Source: G963667145 sp963667145
GTDB lineage: Bacteria; Cloacimonadota; Cloacimonadia; G963667145
DNA length: 64,000 nt
Assembly (NCBI GenBank): GCA_963667145.1
Contig: OY762943.1
Coordinates: 62,001 to 126,000, forward strand
Direction of reading: 5' to 3'
How positions within the stretch are numbered: the first letter of the stretch is position 1; each line of letters opens with the position of its first letter. Made by a program: the position numbers and the translations under genes. Under the pieces are notes generated by a model. It saw only the letters and a program-made list of their open reading frames with translations. It was not told the origin of the DNA and ran no database searches. This document shows, piece by piece, positions 39,397 through 48,326 of the stretch.

Positions 39397-41181
39397 TTAA
39401 TTGATCATTTCTAATATTTCGGAACTCATTTTTACAAACTCTTGCAACTTCTTTGGTGAATAGTTGTTCTGCTTGATGAGAGCCAAATCGTTGATGTATC
39501 TGCAAAGAAGCGAAATCTTGTCTTTGTCTGTCTTGGCGTTCATATTGCCCAACTTCTTTATCAGCTCGTTGTTGGAATTTATCACCAACTCATAGCCAGT
39601 AATAGACATCTTGTCTTCCTCTTGGTTCATCATGGAGTTCATCTCCATAAAGCGACGCATTTGCTCATCAAACACAATCATCGCTGGAATATCTTTCATT
39701 TTCAGAGCTTGCACTTTCACGGTGATTTTTTTGTCGTCAAGTTGCTTTTCAAAAAGCTCTTTCAATTTGTCGGAAGCCCCTTTGCCTTTGTCGTCAATTT
39801 CCTCCACGGTGTCTTTGTCCACCATACTTTCAGCGACTTGTGCGTCCACTCTGGTAAAGCTCAAATTGTTGTCCGCCATTTCGTATTTTTGGTAGAGGTG
39901 ATTGTCCAAAAGTTCGTCCGCCAAAACGACTTTGTTGCCTTCTTTGGTTAGAATTTCTATATACGGAGAGTTGGCGTCGGTTGTGTAATGCACCTTCTTT
40001 TTTTCTTCGGTTTGCTCGGCAATTAGTTCCGAAAGCGAAAGCCACTTTTTGTCAGTCGTTTGAAACAAAATAATCTCTTTGCAATTCTCAAAGAATTTCT
40101 CCTGAGTAAGCACACCGTATTTCACATATTTTTGAATGTCTTCCCAAATTTTTTCGTACTTCTTGCGGTCATCGTTAAAAAGTCGCTTCAGTTCATCACC
40201 GATTTTTTTGATGATATATCCAGTAATCTTTTGCACTTCTTTGTCGTGTTGCAAAAAGCTTCTGGAGACGTTCAGCGGAATATCAGGAATGTCGATGCCA
40301 CCTTTGAGCAAGAGGAGAAATTCTGGTAAAAGCTCCTTCACGTTGTCGGCAACGAACACTCTATTGCAGAACAGTTTAACCATCCCCGTGTTACGCATGG
40401 CGTGAATATCCAGCTTGGGAAAGTACAAAATTCCTTTCAAATTGAACGGATAATCGATGTTCAAATGTATCCAAAACAGAGGCTCTTGCCAATCGTGAAA
40501 GTACTCTTTATAAAACTCTTTGTACTCTTTTTCTTTCACTTCTTTTGGGTCTTTTTCCCACAGAGGCTCTTTTTGATTGATGACTTTGTCCTCAAACTCA
40601 ATCGGATAAGGCATAAATGTGCAGTATTTGTCCAAAATATCTTTGATTTTGTAGCTCTCGATGTAATCTTTGCTGTCGTTGTTCAGGTAGATGCTCACGG
40701 TAGTCCCAACGGTGGTACGGCTACCTTTGATCATTTTATATTCGGTTTCGCCTTCGCATTCCCAAGCGGCAGCTTCTGCACCCTCTTGGTAGGAAAGAGA
40801 ATCAATGGTCACTTTGTCGGAAACCATGAAACTGGAATAAAATCCCAATCCGAAATGCCCAATGATGTCTTTGTTTTTGTATTTTTCCACAAAATCTTCT
40901 GCACCAGAAAAAGCTATTTGGTTGATGTATCTTTTTATCTCGTCAGCTGTCATTCCGATGCCAGTGTCTATCACCTTGATGCACTTATTGTCTTTGTCGA
41001 TTTCTATTTTGACTTTCAGTTCCTTCTTACCAACTTTTTTGTCCATCGCCTCGCGTTTGGATAGGGCGTCAATCGCGTTGGCTATGATTTCTCTCAAAAA
41101 AATATCATGCTCGGAGTAGAGCCACTTTTTGATAATAGGAAAGATGTTTTCGGTATGAATAGATAATTTACCTTTTGCCAT
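39397..41181 (-). CDS. htpG: molecular chaperone HtpG (Hsp90)
   Basis: The 594-residue Hsp90 has the ATP-binding GHKL motifs: LREIIANAIDALSKREAMD, KVIDTGIGMTADE, IAFSGAEDF and GHFGLGFYSSFMV, followed by the middle domain (PLWEKDPKEV, VSRSFLQHDKEV) and a shorter C-terminal dimerisation domain. It folds or maintains client proteins in the cytoplasm. AAGGAG precedes the ATG. Upstream lies a CIRCE-like operator followed by TTGACA, so HrcA control is likely. A clear terminator separates it from the CapA-like gene. Confidence 0.96.
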   Translation of the reverse strand: MAKGKLSIHTENIFPIIKKWLYSEHDIFLREIIANAIDALSKREAMDKKVGKKELKVKIEIDKDNKCIKVIDTGIGMTADEIKRYINQIAFSGAEDFVEKYKNKDIIGHFGLGFYSSFMVSDKVTIDSLSYQEGAEAAAWECEGETEYKMIKGSRTTVGTTVSIYLNNDSKDYIESYKIKDILDKYCTFMPYPIEFEDKVINQKEPLWEKDPKEVKEKEYKEFYKEYFHDWQEPLFWIHLNIDYPFNLKGILYFPKLDIHAMRNTGMVKLFCNRVFVADNVKELLPEFLLLLKGGIDIPDIPLNVSRSFLQHDKEVQKITGYIIKKIGDELKRLFNDDRKKYEKIWEDIQKYVKYGVLTQEKFFENCKEIILFQTTDKKWLSLSELIAEQTEEKKKVHYTTDANSPYIEILTKEGNKVVLADELLDNHLYQKYEMADNNLSFTRVDAQVAESMVDKDTVEEIDDKGKGASDKLKELFEKQLDDKKITVKVQALKMKDIPAMIVFDEQMRRFMEMNSMMNQEEDKMSITGYELVINSNNELIKKLGNMNAKTDKDKISLLCRYINDLALIKQNNYSPKKLQEFVKMSSEILEMIN

Positions 41182-41257
41182 AATGTTTACTCCTTATTTA
41201 AAATTATTAGTAATCTTGAGACAAGATTTGGTAAGAGAAATTTTTGTCAAATTGTTT

Positions 41258-41284
41258 TTAGCAGTCCAATTTGTAGAGTGCCAA
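41258..41284 (-). promoter_or_regulatory. CIRCE-like HrcA operator upstream of htpG
   Basis: On the plus strand the sequence is TTAGCAGTC, nine bases, GAGTGCCAA. The CIRCE consensus is TTAGCACTC-N9-GAGTGCTAA, so 16 of 18 arm positions match and the spacer is exact. On the minus strand a TTGACA (41250-41245) follows it immediately, placing the operator against the -35 region of the htpG promoter, 77 bases before the start codon. Confidence 0.8.
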
Positions 41285-41301
41285 AAAGGGAAAATAGAAA
41301 C

Positions 41302-41343
41302 AAAAAAGCCACTCAAAAGTTCTTCAGAAAAAGAGTGGCTTTT
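41302..41343 (-). terminator. terminator after the Spy-like gene (bidirectional)
   Basis: GCCACTC and GAGTGGC with flanking A/T runs form an 11-bp stem (AAAAGCCACTC / GAGTGGCTTTT) across an 18-base loop. It ends the minus-strand ECF operon just before the htpG promoter. Confidence 0.85.
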
Positions 41344-41358
41344 AACTCAACTATAAGG

Positions 41359-41787
41359 TTAAAGTTTTGCTTTTTGTTCCTTGGTCAACACGTTATAGCA
41401 ATCTTGCATCATGTCGATTTTTAGTGCTTCTTTTTTGCCTCTTAGTTCGCTAATTTTTTTAACGTTACTTTTTGCTTTGGCAAAATCGTGCTTTTTCATG
41501 TTAACTCTTTTGTCGATTTTAACTTTTTGAATATCTGTATCAATCTCGAAAACTTGGTCACGATTTTTTTTGCGAATAGCTTTCATCTTGTCTTTTTGTT
41601 CTTGGCTCAGATCTACATCGTCGAACATTGAGTATCCAGAACACATACCAGATTTTTTGTCCATCATTTGGTGACCATCACGATTTCTACCATTGTTTTT
41701 ATGTTTATTTCCATCTCCATCAGGTCCAAATGCGAAAGCAGAAGTTGCTATGCACAGAGCCATGAGTATAAATCCAAACTTTTTCAT
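41359..41787 (-). CDS. Spy/CpxP-like periplasmic protein
   Basis: The 142-residue protein has a signal peptide (MKKFGFILMALCIATSAFA), a charged region and two LTxxQ-like motifs, LSQEQKDKM and LTKEQKAKL, that define the Spy/CpxP family of ATP-independent periplasmic chaperones. The mature start FGPDGDGNKHKNNGRNRDGH is unusually His/Asn/Gly-rich and GMCSGYSM holds a Cys, so metal binding is possible. It is the last gene of a run led by an ECF sigma factor and anti-sigma factor, matching the envelope-stress role of Spy. Confidence 0.8.
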   Translation of the reverse strand: MKKFGFILMALCIATSAFAFGPDGDGNKHKNNGRNRDGHQMMDKKSGMCSGYSMFDDVDLSQEQKDKMKAIRKKNRDQVFEIDTDIQKVKIDKRVNMKKHDFAKAKSNVKKISELRGKKEALKIDMMQDCYNVLTKEQKAKL

Positions 41788-41869
41788 ATCTTTATTTCCT
41801 TTATTTTATTGTATACGCTTCTTTCTACTAGTAGTTTTATTGTTATGAATAAGTAATTCAATTTCTAAA

Positions 41870-42052
41870 TTACTTGGTCTCACTTTTGTACTCTGGGCAA
41901 TTCTCAAATCCGTTGTCTGTGCATGAGTAAGCACAACAAGATGAATTTCTTTTGCCATTTCTGTCGCAACTCCTCGTTCCACAATTTGATCCAAAAGCAA
42001 ATGCAGAAACAAAGACAATGAGCATTAAAGCAGCAATTATAATACTTTTCAT
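41870..42052 (-). CDS. 60-aa secreted cysteine-rich peptide, unknown
   Basis: A signal peptide (MKSIIIAALMLIVFVSAFA) precedes a 41-residue mature chain with six cysteines: FGSNCGTRSCDRNGKRNSSC, then CAYSC and NCPEYKSETK. AAAGGAGG four bases before the ATG at 42052 fixes the start. The Cys spacing suggests disulfides or metal binding. It resembles no family I know. It lies between the Spy-like gene and the membrane-anchored sensor-like gene, so it is probably co-induced under envelope or metal stress. Confidence 0.65.
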   Translation of the reverse strand: MKSIIIAALMLIVFVSAFAFGSNCGTRSCDRNGKRNSSCCAYSCTDNGFENCPEYKSETK

Positions 42053-42083
42053 TTTTCCTCCTTTCAAGGTAGCAATTTCCTCT

Positions 42084-42434
42084 TTACTTTTTTTTATTTT
42101 GATAGTCTATCAAACATCTTACAAAGTTTTTTTCTCGTTTAACGGTTATTTTTATTAGTGAATCGCCTAAGATTATCATCTCTTCTATTTTGGTATTATT
42201 GTCGAACATTCTGTCGGCAAGTTGCTCTCTAATCTTTCGATACTCTTTCATATCCCTGAGCAATTCCTCTCTGTTTTGCTCAAAAAATTCACGCATGACA
42301 TCTTTTTTTGGAGGCTTCATTCTATGTGGAGGCTGCATAGGCATTCTTCCTCGACATTTGTAAGCTCCGATGATAAAAATAGCGTTAAAAATTAAGGAAC
42401 AAACCAACAGCCCGTAAATCAGCCACTTTTTCAT
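42084..42434 (-). CDS. membrane-anchored, Spy/heavy-metal-resistance-like protein
   Basis: The 116-residue protein has one N-terminal helix (LLVCSLIFNAIFIIGAYKC) and a periplasmic region: PPHRMKPPKKDVMREFFEQ then long charged helices with paired Arg/Glu and MFDNNTKIEEMI. This is the arrangement of CnrX/ZraP-like anchored relatives of Spy. The start overlaps the anti-sigma gene by four bases. It could be the sensor that controls the anti-sigma factor, or a chaperone. Assignment to the family is moderate. Confidence 0.6.
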   Translation of the reverse strand: MKKWLIYGLLVCSLIFNAIFIIGAYKCRGRMPMQPPHRMKPPKKDVMREFFEQNREELLRDMKEYRKIREQLADRMFDNNTKIEEMIILGDSLIKITVKREKNFVRCLIDYQNKKK

Positions 42435-42805
42435 AAGTTTTCCTCCAGATATGAGTACATGGAATTGTTGTCCAAATTCAGCTCATTAGCGTAATCGTTG
42501 GAGAAGTAATGACCACCAAAGCTACCGACAATAGCGAACAAGATAAAGCAAGCTGCAATGGCGAATTTTTGCCATAGGAGATAGCCGAAATCGTGCAACG
42601 AAGAAATGCGGGACAAGAAAGCTGTTTGTTCAAAAACAGGAGGTTCTGCGATGTTATATATACCGATGTTTTTTATGTCATTGAGAAATTTCAGATTAGT
42701 TTGACATTCGGGACAGTTATTCAGATGAGTTGCGAATTTCTCACGCTGCTCTATGCTTAACTCATTGTCATAATATTTATTTAGGTTATCACAAATCTTT
42801 TTCAT
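42431..42805 (-). CDS. anti-sigma factor with zinc-finger (HC2) domain
   Basis: The 124-residue protein begins CDNLNKYYDNELSIEQREKF and contains H27-x3-C31-x2-C34 (ATHLNNCPEC), the zinc-binding anti-sigma domain of RsrA/ChrR-like proteins. One membrane helix follows (about 80-98, FAIAACFILFAIVGSFGGHY) and a short periplasmic tail rich in Asn and acidic residues. It should hold the ECF sigma, 13 bases upstream, at the membrane until stress releases it. The periplasmic tail is very short, so signalling may come through another protein such as the next gene product. Confidence 0.85.
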   Translation of the reverse strand: MKKICDNLNKYYDNELSIEQREKFATHLNNCPECQTNLKFLNDIKNIGIYNIAEPPVFEQTAFLSRISSLHDFGYLLWQKFAIAACFILFAIVGSFGGHYFSNDYANELNLDNNSMYSYLEENL

Positions 42806-42818
42806 CTTGCTTACCTCC

Positions 42819-43376
42819 TTATTCGTTTTCCGTATCGATTTGTTCGTCGTTACATTCAGTAAGAGAACGCAAATAGCCGAATTCCCTCAAATTTTTTAGT
42901 TCTTCTCGCAAAAAGTTCCGCACTCTCGTCAAAACACTCTCCACAGCTTTTGAGGTTAATCCAGTGATGTCGGAAATTTGTTTATAAGAAAACCCTTGGA
43001 AAGTTTTCAGCTCGAAAATGTCTCTGTCTTTTTGTTTGAGCTTGTCCAAAGCTTTATCGATTTGCATTCTCAGATAGAGATTTCTGTCGCTGTGGTTGGG
43101 CTGAAATTGCAGTGTTTCTTTCAAATTTTGCTCTTTCTTATTCCGATTGCTATTGTCAATTATCATATGATAAGCAACTTTATAAAGGTAGCTTTTGGGA
43201 AATTCGAGCTTTTCAAATTCGGGATAAGTTTTGAGATAGGCGTTTTGCATAATGTCCAAACTTTTCTCGTTATCGCGTACTCTTTTCAGGATGTAGTTGT
43301 ACAGCAGACCAGAAGTCTGAGTGTAAAACTTCTCAAACTTCATTTCGGTTCTTTTACTTACTTTATCTGCTGACAA
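42819..43376 (-). CDS. ECF (RpoE-like) sigma factor
   Basis: The 185-residue protein has region 2 (YTQTSGLLYNYILKRVRDNE, IMQNAYLKTYPEFEKLEFPK, YLYKVAYHMIIDNSNRNKKE) and region 4 (LKQKDRDIFELKTFQGFSYK, QISDITGLTSKAVESVLTR), the architecture of ECF sigmas. It heads the minus-strand run sigma - anti-sigma - anchored Spy-like - Cys-rich peptide - Spy-like and probably drives this operon itself. The divergent gene is adenine deaminase. Confidence 0.9.
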   Translation of the reverse strand: MSADKVSKRTEMKFEKFYTQTSGLLYNYILKRVRDNEKSLDIMQNAYLKTYPEFEKLEFPKSYLYKVAYHMIIDNSNRNKKEQNLKETLQFQPNHSDRNLYLRMQIDKALDKLKQKDRDIFELKTFQGFSYKQISDITGLTSKAVESVLTRVRNFLREELKNLREFGYLRSLTECNDEQIDTENE

Positions 43377-43621
43377 TTCTTTCTCCTTATATGTGTAGAA
43401 TAATTTGATTTATCAAAAGTTGTGTTGGAAATTCTGACAAACTAACTACGTCGAATTTATCAAAAATATTCTTACTTGTAAAGCTAAAGAGTACAAAAAT
43501 TGCAAATACCCTCACATTTTTCAAAATTAAGAGCGAAAGAAAATTGACAGTCAGGTATGAGGTATAAAAATTTGCCAACTTTGTGGATGAAAAATAGTGC
43601 ACTAAATTGATGGAGGTAATA

Positions 43622-45247
43622 ATGAGTCGTTTTTGTGGTAACATTGTTGACCCTATAAAAAAGAAAGTTTTCCCTGGTGTTATTGAAGTTGAGAACGGTA
43701 GAATTGCTTCCATTATCGAAGAGGATGGCAAAGATTATGACAATTTTTTGCTACCTGGATTTGTAGATTCTCACATTCATGTCGAATCTTCCATGCTGAC
43801 TCCAGCTGAATTTGGCAGACTTTTGGTGCGATTTGGCACGGTTGCCACGGTTTCCGATTGTCACGAAATTGCCAATGTAGCGGGGATTGACGGAGTAAAG
43901 TATATGTTGAGAGAAAGCCAAAAAACGCCTTTGAAGATTTTTTTTGGCATTCCTTCTTGTGTACCTGCCACGGATTTCGATTCTTCGGGAGCCAATCTCG
44001 ATGCGAACACATTGGAAGAGTTGATGAAGATGGATGAGCTTAAATATTTGGGCGAATTTATGGATTTCCCTGGCGTTATCAACATGACTCCCAAGGTGAA
44101 GGCTAAGTTGGATATGGCGAAGAAATATGGGAAATTGGTGGATGGGCATGCTCCCGAGCTTCGCGGAGACGACGCCAAAAAATACATCGATGCTGGCATC
44201 TCCACCGACCACGAATGTGTGACGATTGAGGAAGCTCTGGAGAAGATAGAGTATGGGATGAAGATTCAGATGCGACAAGGCGTTGCGGTCAAAAATTTTG
44301 ACGATTTAATTCCTATCGGTCATGACAATTTTGAGAATTGTATGTTTTGTTCCGACGATGTCCATCCTGATGTGTTGCTTCGCGGTCATATGAACTTGCT
44401 GGTGCAGAAAGCTGTGCGAAGAGGAATTGGGATTTTCAAGGTGTTGCAAATGGTGAGCGTTAACCCCGTGAAGCACTACGGAATGGATGTTGGACTATTG
44501 CAGGTTGGTGATTCAGCGGACTTCATTGAGATGGAAGATTTGCAGTATTTCGATGTTCTGCGAACAGTGATAAACGGCGAAGTTGTTTTTGAAAAAGGGC
44601 AAGAAATTTTGCAGTACAGAGAGCCTGAAATCATCAATAATTTTGTAGCTAAATGTCCAACGAATTTGGATGTGCCTTGCCAAGTGGGCAAAATTAACGT
44701 GATAGAATTGGTGGAAAATCAGGTTTTGACCAAGCGGATAGAAGTTGAGCCGAAAGTGGAAAGCGGGAAGGTGGTTTGTGATGTGGATAGAGATTTGCTG
44801 AAGATTGTCAATCTGAATCGCTATCAGGATAATGCGAAACCGGCGATAGCTTTTGTAAAGGGCTTTGGCTTGCAAAAAGGTGCTATTGCCAGTAGCGTGG
44901 CACACGATAGCCACAATATTTTGGCAGTTGGGACTAACGATGCCGATATTTTACGAGCGATGGAGATGATAACTGAAAACAAGGGTGGCATCGTTTTTGT
45001 GGATGGAGACACGGAGTTCATTTTGCCGTTGCCTGTGGGTGGCATCATGAGTAATTTGCCGTATTCGGAAGTTGCCAAAAGTTACAGAAAATTGGAAGAG
45101 CTTAGTCGAAATGCAGGTTCGCCTCTTTTTTCTTCGTATATGAGTTTGTCTTTCCTCACATTATTGGTCATTCCCGAAATAAAAATTAGCGATAAAGGAT
45201 TGTTTGATTCGGTCAATTTCCGATTCATAGATTTGTATGCAAATTAA
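43622..45247 (+). CDS. adenine deaminase
   Basis: The 541-residue amidohydrolase converts adenine to hypoxanthine and ammonia. It has PGFVDSHIHVESSMLTPAEF, VSDCHEIANVAGIDG, FMDFPGVINM, DGHAPEL, GISTDHEC and FCSDDVHPDVL, with metal-binding His/Asp in each, and the C-terminal GGIVFVDGD..LPLPVGGIMS. GGAGG at 43612 precedes ATG 43622; earlier in-frame starts lie upstream of this site and are rejected. It may feed on purines imported by the permease at 3118. The YihY gene overlaps its end by 11 bases. Confidence 0.92.
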   Translation: MSRFCGNIVDPIKKKVFPGVIEVENGRIASIIEEDGKDYDNFLLPGFVDSHIHVESSMLTPAEFGRLLVRFGTVATVSDCHEIANVAGIDGVKYMLRESQKTPLKIFFGIPSCVPATDFDSSGANLDANTLEELMKMDELKYLGEFMDFPGVINMTPKVKAKLDMAKKYGKLVDGHAPELRGDDAKKYIDAGISTDHECVTIEEALEKIEYGMKIQMRQGVAVKNFDDLIPIGHDNFENCMFCSDDVHPDVLLRGHMNLLVQKAVRRGIGIFKVLQMVSVNPVKHYGMDVGLLQVGDSADFIEMEDLQYFDVLRTVINGEVVFEKGQEILQYREPEIINNFVAKCPTNLDVPCQVGKINVIELVENQVLTKRIEVEPKVESGKVVCDVDRDLLKIVNLNRYQDNAKPAIAFVKGFGLQKGAIASSVAHDSHNILAVGTNDADILRAMEMITENKGGIVFVDGDTEFILPLPVGGIMSNLPYSEVAKSYRKLEELSRNAGSPLFSSYMSLSFLTLLVIPEIKISDKGLFDSVNFRFIDLYAN

Positions 45248-46448
45248 ATATAGTTGGTATAAGAATTTCGTCGCTAAGGTGCGACTTTTTTTCAAGGAAC
45301 CGCAATGGCGATATTTCAACTTATTTCCTTTGGCATTAAGGGGTTATGTTTATAATAATTGCCAATTTCACGCCTCGGCTCTTACTCTATACACCATTTT
45401 TGGATTTGTTCCGATTTTGGCTCTGGCTTTCGGAGTAGCGAAAGGTTTTGGAGTGGAAAATTTTTTGCGTGAACAAATAATCGCTCAAGTGCCACAACAA
45501 GAGATTATCTTGCAAAAGTTTTTTGGTTTTGCCCAAAATCTCTTGGAAAGAACAAAAGGTGGCGTAATGATTGGTATCGGTTTGGGGCTTTTGTTTTGGA
45601 GTTTGCTCTCCATACTTTGGCAAATCGAGAGCATTTTCAATCGGATTTGGGACGTGAAAAAATTTCGGAATCTATCCAAAATGATAGCCGATTATTTTTC
45701 CGTGGTAGTCATCTTGCCAATTCTGCTTGCGACTTCCGCCAGTGCAACCATTTTTGTTAGTTCGCAACTGAGAAAAGTATCTGCTACTGGCTATCTTGGG
45801 GAAATTTTGGATTCTGCTCTTAGCGTACCCGTCAAGATTTTGCCGTATTTCATCATCTGGATTTTGTTTACATTTTTGTATCTATATATGCCAAATCGGA
45901 AGGTGAAATTCAAATACGCCGTGATTGCTGGAGTGATGGCTGGTTCGCTCTACCAAATTACGCAGTACATCTATTTGTGGCTGCAAATCGGGATTTCTTC
46001 CTACAACGCTATCTATGGTAGCTTTGCGGCGATACCTCTGTTTTTGATTTGGATTCGCACCAGTTGGATGATTATTTTGTACGGAGCGGAGTTTTCTTTT
46101 GTGCTGGAAAATTACAACATCTACTACGGTGTCACCATTCAAACGAATATGAGCTTCAAGCAGACATTCAATCTGTCTTCCAAGATTGTCAGGCTAATCG
46201 GCAAAAATTTTAATTCGCTGGATTGTCATGTGGAATTGGGAGAGTTGTCCAAAAAATTGCGTTTGCAGAAAGCTCTTGTTTTGTCAGTATTGGAAAAGCT
46301 GATTTCTTTGGGAATCTTGGTCAAAATTGATTCCGACAAAAGTGGCGAATATCTATACACCTTGGCGATGCCTATGGAGAAAATTACCAATGGGCTACTT
46401 TTGGAGAGACTTGCTTTATTCGGAGAAAACAAACAAATTACCGTTTAA
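45237..46448 (+). CDS. YihY/RNase BN-like integral membrane protein
   Basis: A 403-residue protein with about six membrane helices. It has the family signature around FHASALTLYTIFGFVPILALAF, then LLSILWQIESIFNRIWDV and the GSFAAIPLFLIWIRTSWMII motif. Despite early naming as tRNase BN, YihY proteins are membrane proteins of unknown function. The C-terminal 100 residues (about 310-403) form an extra soluble region with a winged-helix look (LGELSKKLRLQKALVLSVLE) not in the shortest homologues. Overlap with ade suggests one transcript. Confidence 0.85.
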   Translation: MQIKYSWYKNFVAKVRLFFKEPQWRYFNLFPLALRGYVYNNCQFHASALTLYTIFGFVPILALAFGVAKGFGVENFLREQIIAQVPQQEIILQKFFGFAQNLLERTKGGVMIGIGLGLLFWSLLSILWQIESIFNRIWDVKKFRNLSKMIADYFSVVVILPILLATSASATIFVSSQLRKVSATGYLGEILDSALSVPVKILPYFIIWILFTFLYLYMPNRKVKFKYAVIAGVMAGSLYQITQYIYLWLQIGISSYNAIYGSFAAIPLFLIWIRTSWMIILYGAEFSFVLENYNIYYGVTIQTNMSFKQTFNLSSKIVRLIGKNFNSLDCHVELGELSKKLRLQKALVLSVLEKLISLGILVKIDSDKSGEYLYTLAMPMEKITNGLLLERLALFGENKQITV

Positions 46449-46548
46449 CGGTTAATTTTCTTTACAAAAAAGTATCATTTTTGGATATTGGCACTCCTAA
46501 TCTGAGAGGATTGTGTTCAAAATTCTAATTCAAAAAATTGAGGAATAA

Positions 46549-48291
46549 ATGGAAATTTACTCTAAGTATGTCAAAAAAATTGTTGCTCGTTGCAAAAGAT
46601 ATAAAGAAAGCTATATCACCTATAAGGACCTTTACGAAATTTTGCCCAATACACCTTTGTTTATTGATGCGGTCGATGATATTGTTGAGGAATTGGCTGG
46701 CAGAGGAATTAAGACTGTTGATGAGACTCAAACGAAGGAAGCTGGTGAACAGGTTAAAGTAAAGGAAACTCAGAAGAAACGCAGGATTGAGCGATTTGAT
46801 GATGCTGTGAAGATGTATCTGAAGGAGATTGGGAAGATACCTCTTTTGGATAAGCAAGGCGAAGTGGAGTTGTCCAAGAAAATCGAAGAAGGGCAAATCA
46901 AAATCAACAAGTTTATTTTTATTTCTGGTAGCACTCTCAAGGAGTTTCAGAATTTCAAAATTCGCTACACCGAAGGCAGAATTAAGTTGGAACAGATTTT
47001 GAAGTTGGATTTTGAGAGTTGGATGGACAAGGAGCGTACCGAGGAAACTTTTGAGGAATTTTCCAAGAATTTGGATAAGATTGAAAAGAAATTCAAGGCT
47101 ATCGGCGAGATGCTGGACAAGTACAAAAATGTTGAAGAGAAAGAGCAAAAGAAGATAGACAAGGAAATCGACAAGTTGCGTGTTCAAATTGTTGAAATTT
47201 ATGAGACTATGAAGTTCAACAAAAAGATGATTTCCAGAGCAATTTATCGGATTAACTCTTTGGCAGAGAGGATTATCGAGAGCAAGCAAACTATCAAAGA
47301 AATTGCCAAAGTTAAGACTTATACTGTAAACGAAATTTGTTCATACGGGCGTCAAGCTCAGAAATCTGAAGAAGACCTCAAAGCAGTTGGCGAAGAAACT
47401 GGTGTTGATCCAGAAGTTTTTGTGGAAGTTTTGCGGAAGATAAAAAACGCTCGTCGCAAGATGAGACGTGTGGAGTTGGAAACGAAGCTCAAATCTTCCG
47501 AGATGTTGGATATTTTGGAAAAAATCAACAAGGGCGAGCATGTGAAGGAAATTTCCAAAAATAAGATGATTGAGGCGAACGTTAAGTTGGTGATTAGTAT
47601 TGCCAAACGTTATAACAACAAGGGTTTGGATTTTTTGGATTTGATACAAGAGGGAAATCACGGATTGATGAACGCTGTGGAGAAGTACGATTATCGCAAG
47701 GGTTACAAGTTTTCCACTTATGCCACTTGGTGGATTAGGCAGTCCATCAGCCGAGCGATTGCCGACCAAGCGAAGACGATTAGGATTCCAGTGCATATGA
47801 TTGAGTTGATTAACAAGCTCAATCGGACGGAAAGGCGATTGGAGCAGAAGTTGGGTCGCAAGCCGTACATCAAGGAGATAGCCGAGGAGCTTGATTTGAC
47901 GCCAGATAAGGTCAAGACGATAATGTCTTTCACTCCAGATACGGTTTCGTTGGATAAGCCTGTGGGGAACGACAGTAGCGAAGAGACGGTGTTGAGCGAC
48001 TTTATTGAGGATATTAGCACGATAGCTCCCGAGAGAGTGGCTGAGCGGACGTTGCTGAAAAAGCAGATTGATGAGGTACTCAGAACTCTCACTCCAAGAG
48101 AGGAAAAAATTTTACGCTTGCGTTTTGGGATAGATGATGGTTATCATCGGACATTGGAAGAGGTTGGTAGCATCTTTAACGTTACCCGAGAGAGAATTCG
48201 TCAGATAGAGAACAAGGCTCTCATCAAATTGCGTCATCCCACACGAATACACCATTTGCAGAAGTTTATAGATAATTACAACATTAAATAG
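46549..48291 (+). CDS. rpoD: primary RNA polymerase sigma factor
   Basis: The 580-residue sigma-70 has region 1.1 (about 1-75), region 1.2 (VKMYLKEIGKIPLLDKQGEV), a large charged non-conserved insertion, region 2 (RYNNKGLDFLDLIQEGNHGL, KGYKFSTYATWWIRQSISRA), region 3 (TIRIPVHMIELINKL) and region 4 (LTPREEKILRLRFGIDDGYH, TLEEVGSIFNVTRERIRQIE). It directs transcription of housekeeping genes. dnaG and rpsU, common rpoD partners, are not next to it; rpsU is at 5420. GAGGAATAA sits before the ATG. It ends with a compact terminator. Confidence 0.96.
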   Translation: MEIYSKYVKKIVARCKRYKESYITYKDLYEILPNTPLFIDAVDDIVEELAGRGIKTVDETQTKEAGEQVKVKETQKKRRIERFDDAVKMYLKEIGKIPLLDKQGEVELSKKIEEGQIKINKFIFISGSTLKEFQNFKIRYTEGRIKLEQILKLDFESWMDKERTEETFEEFSKNLDKIEKKFKAIGEMLDKYKNVEEKEQKKIDKEIDKLRVQIVEIYETMKFNKKMISRAIYRINSLAERIIESKQTIKEIAKVKTYTVNEICSYGRQAQKSEEDLKAVGEETGVDPEVFVEVLRKIKNARRKMRRVELETKLKSSEMLDILEKINKGEHVKEISKNKMIEANVKLVISIAKRYNNKGLDFLDLIQEGNHGLMNAVEKYDYRKGYKFSTYATWWIRQSISRAIADQAKTIRIPVHMIELINKLNRTERRLEQKLGRKPYIKEIAEELDLTPDKVKTIMSFTPDTVSLDKPVGNDSSEETVLSDFIEDISTIAPERVAERTLLKKQIDEVLRTLTPREEKILRLRFGIDDGYHRTLEEVGSIFNVTRERIRQIENKALIKLRHPTRIHHLQKFIDNYNIK

Positions 48292-48300
48292 AATACATTT

Positions 48301-48326
48301 AAACCGCCGATAAGGCGGTTTTTTTA
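48301..48326 (+). terminator. terminator after rpoD
   Basis: An 8-bp stem AAACCGCC / GGCGGTTT with loop GATAA and T tract follows rpoD by nine bases. Confidence 0.93.

Noticed and set aside
41806..42018. 70-codon minus-strand frame overlapping the Cys-rich peptide
   Set aside because: The other frame (41870-42052) has a signal peptide and an ideal Shine-Dalgarno; this one has neither.
43377..43621. Possible purine riboswitch before adenine deaminase or before the permease at 3118
   Set aside because: I looked for the conserved purine-aptamer core segments in both leaders and did not find them.
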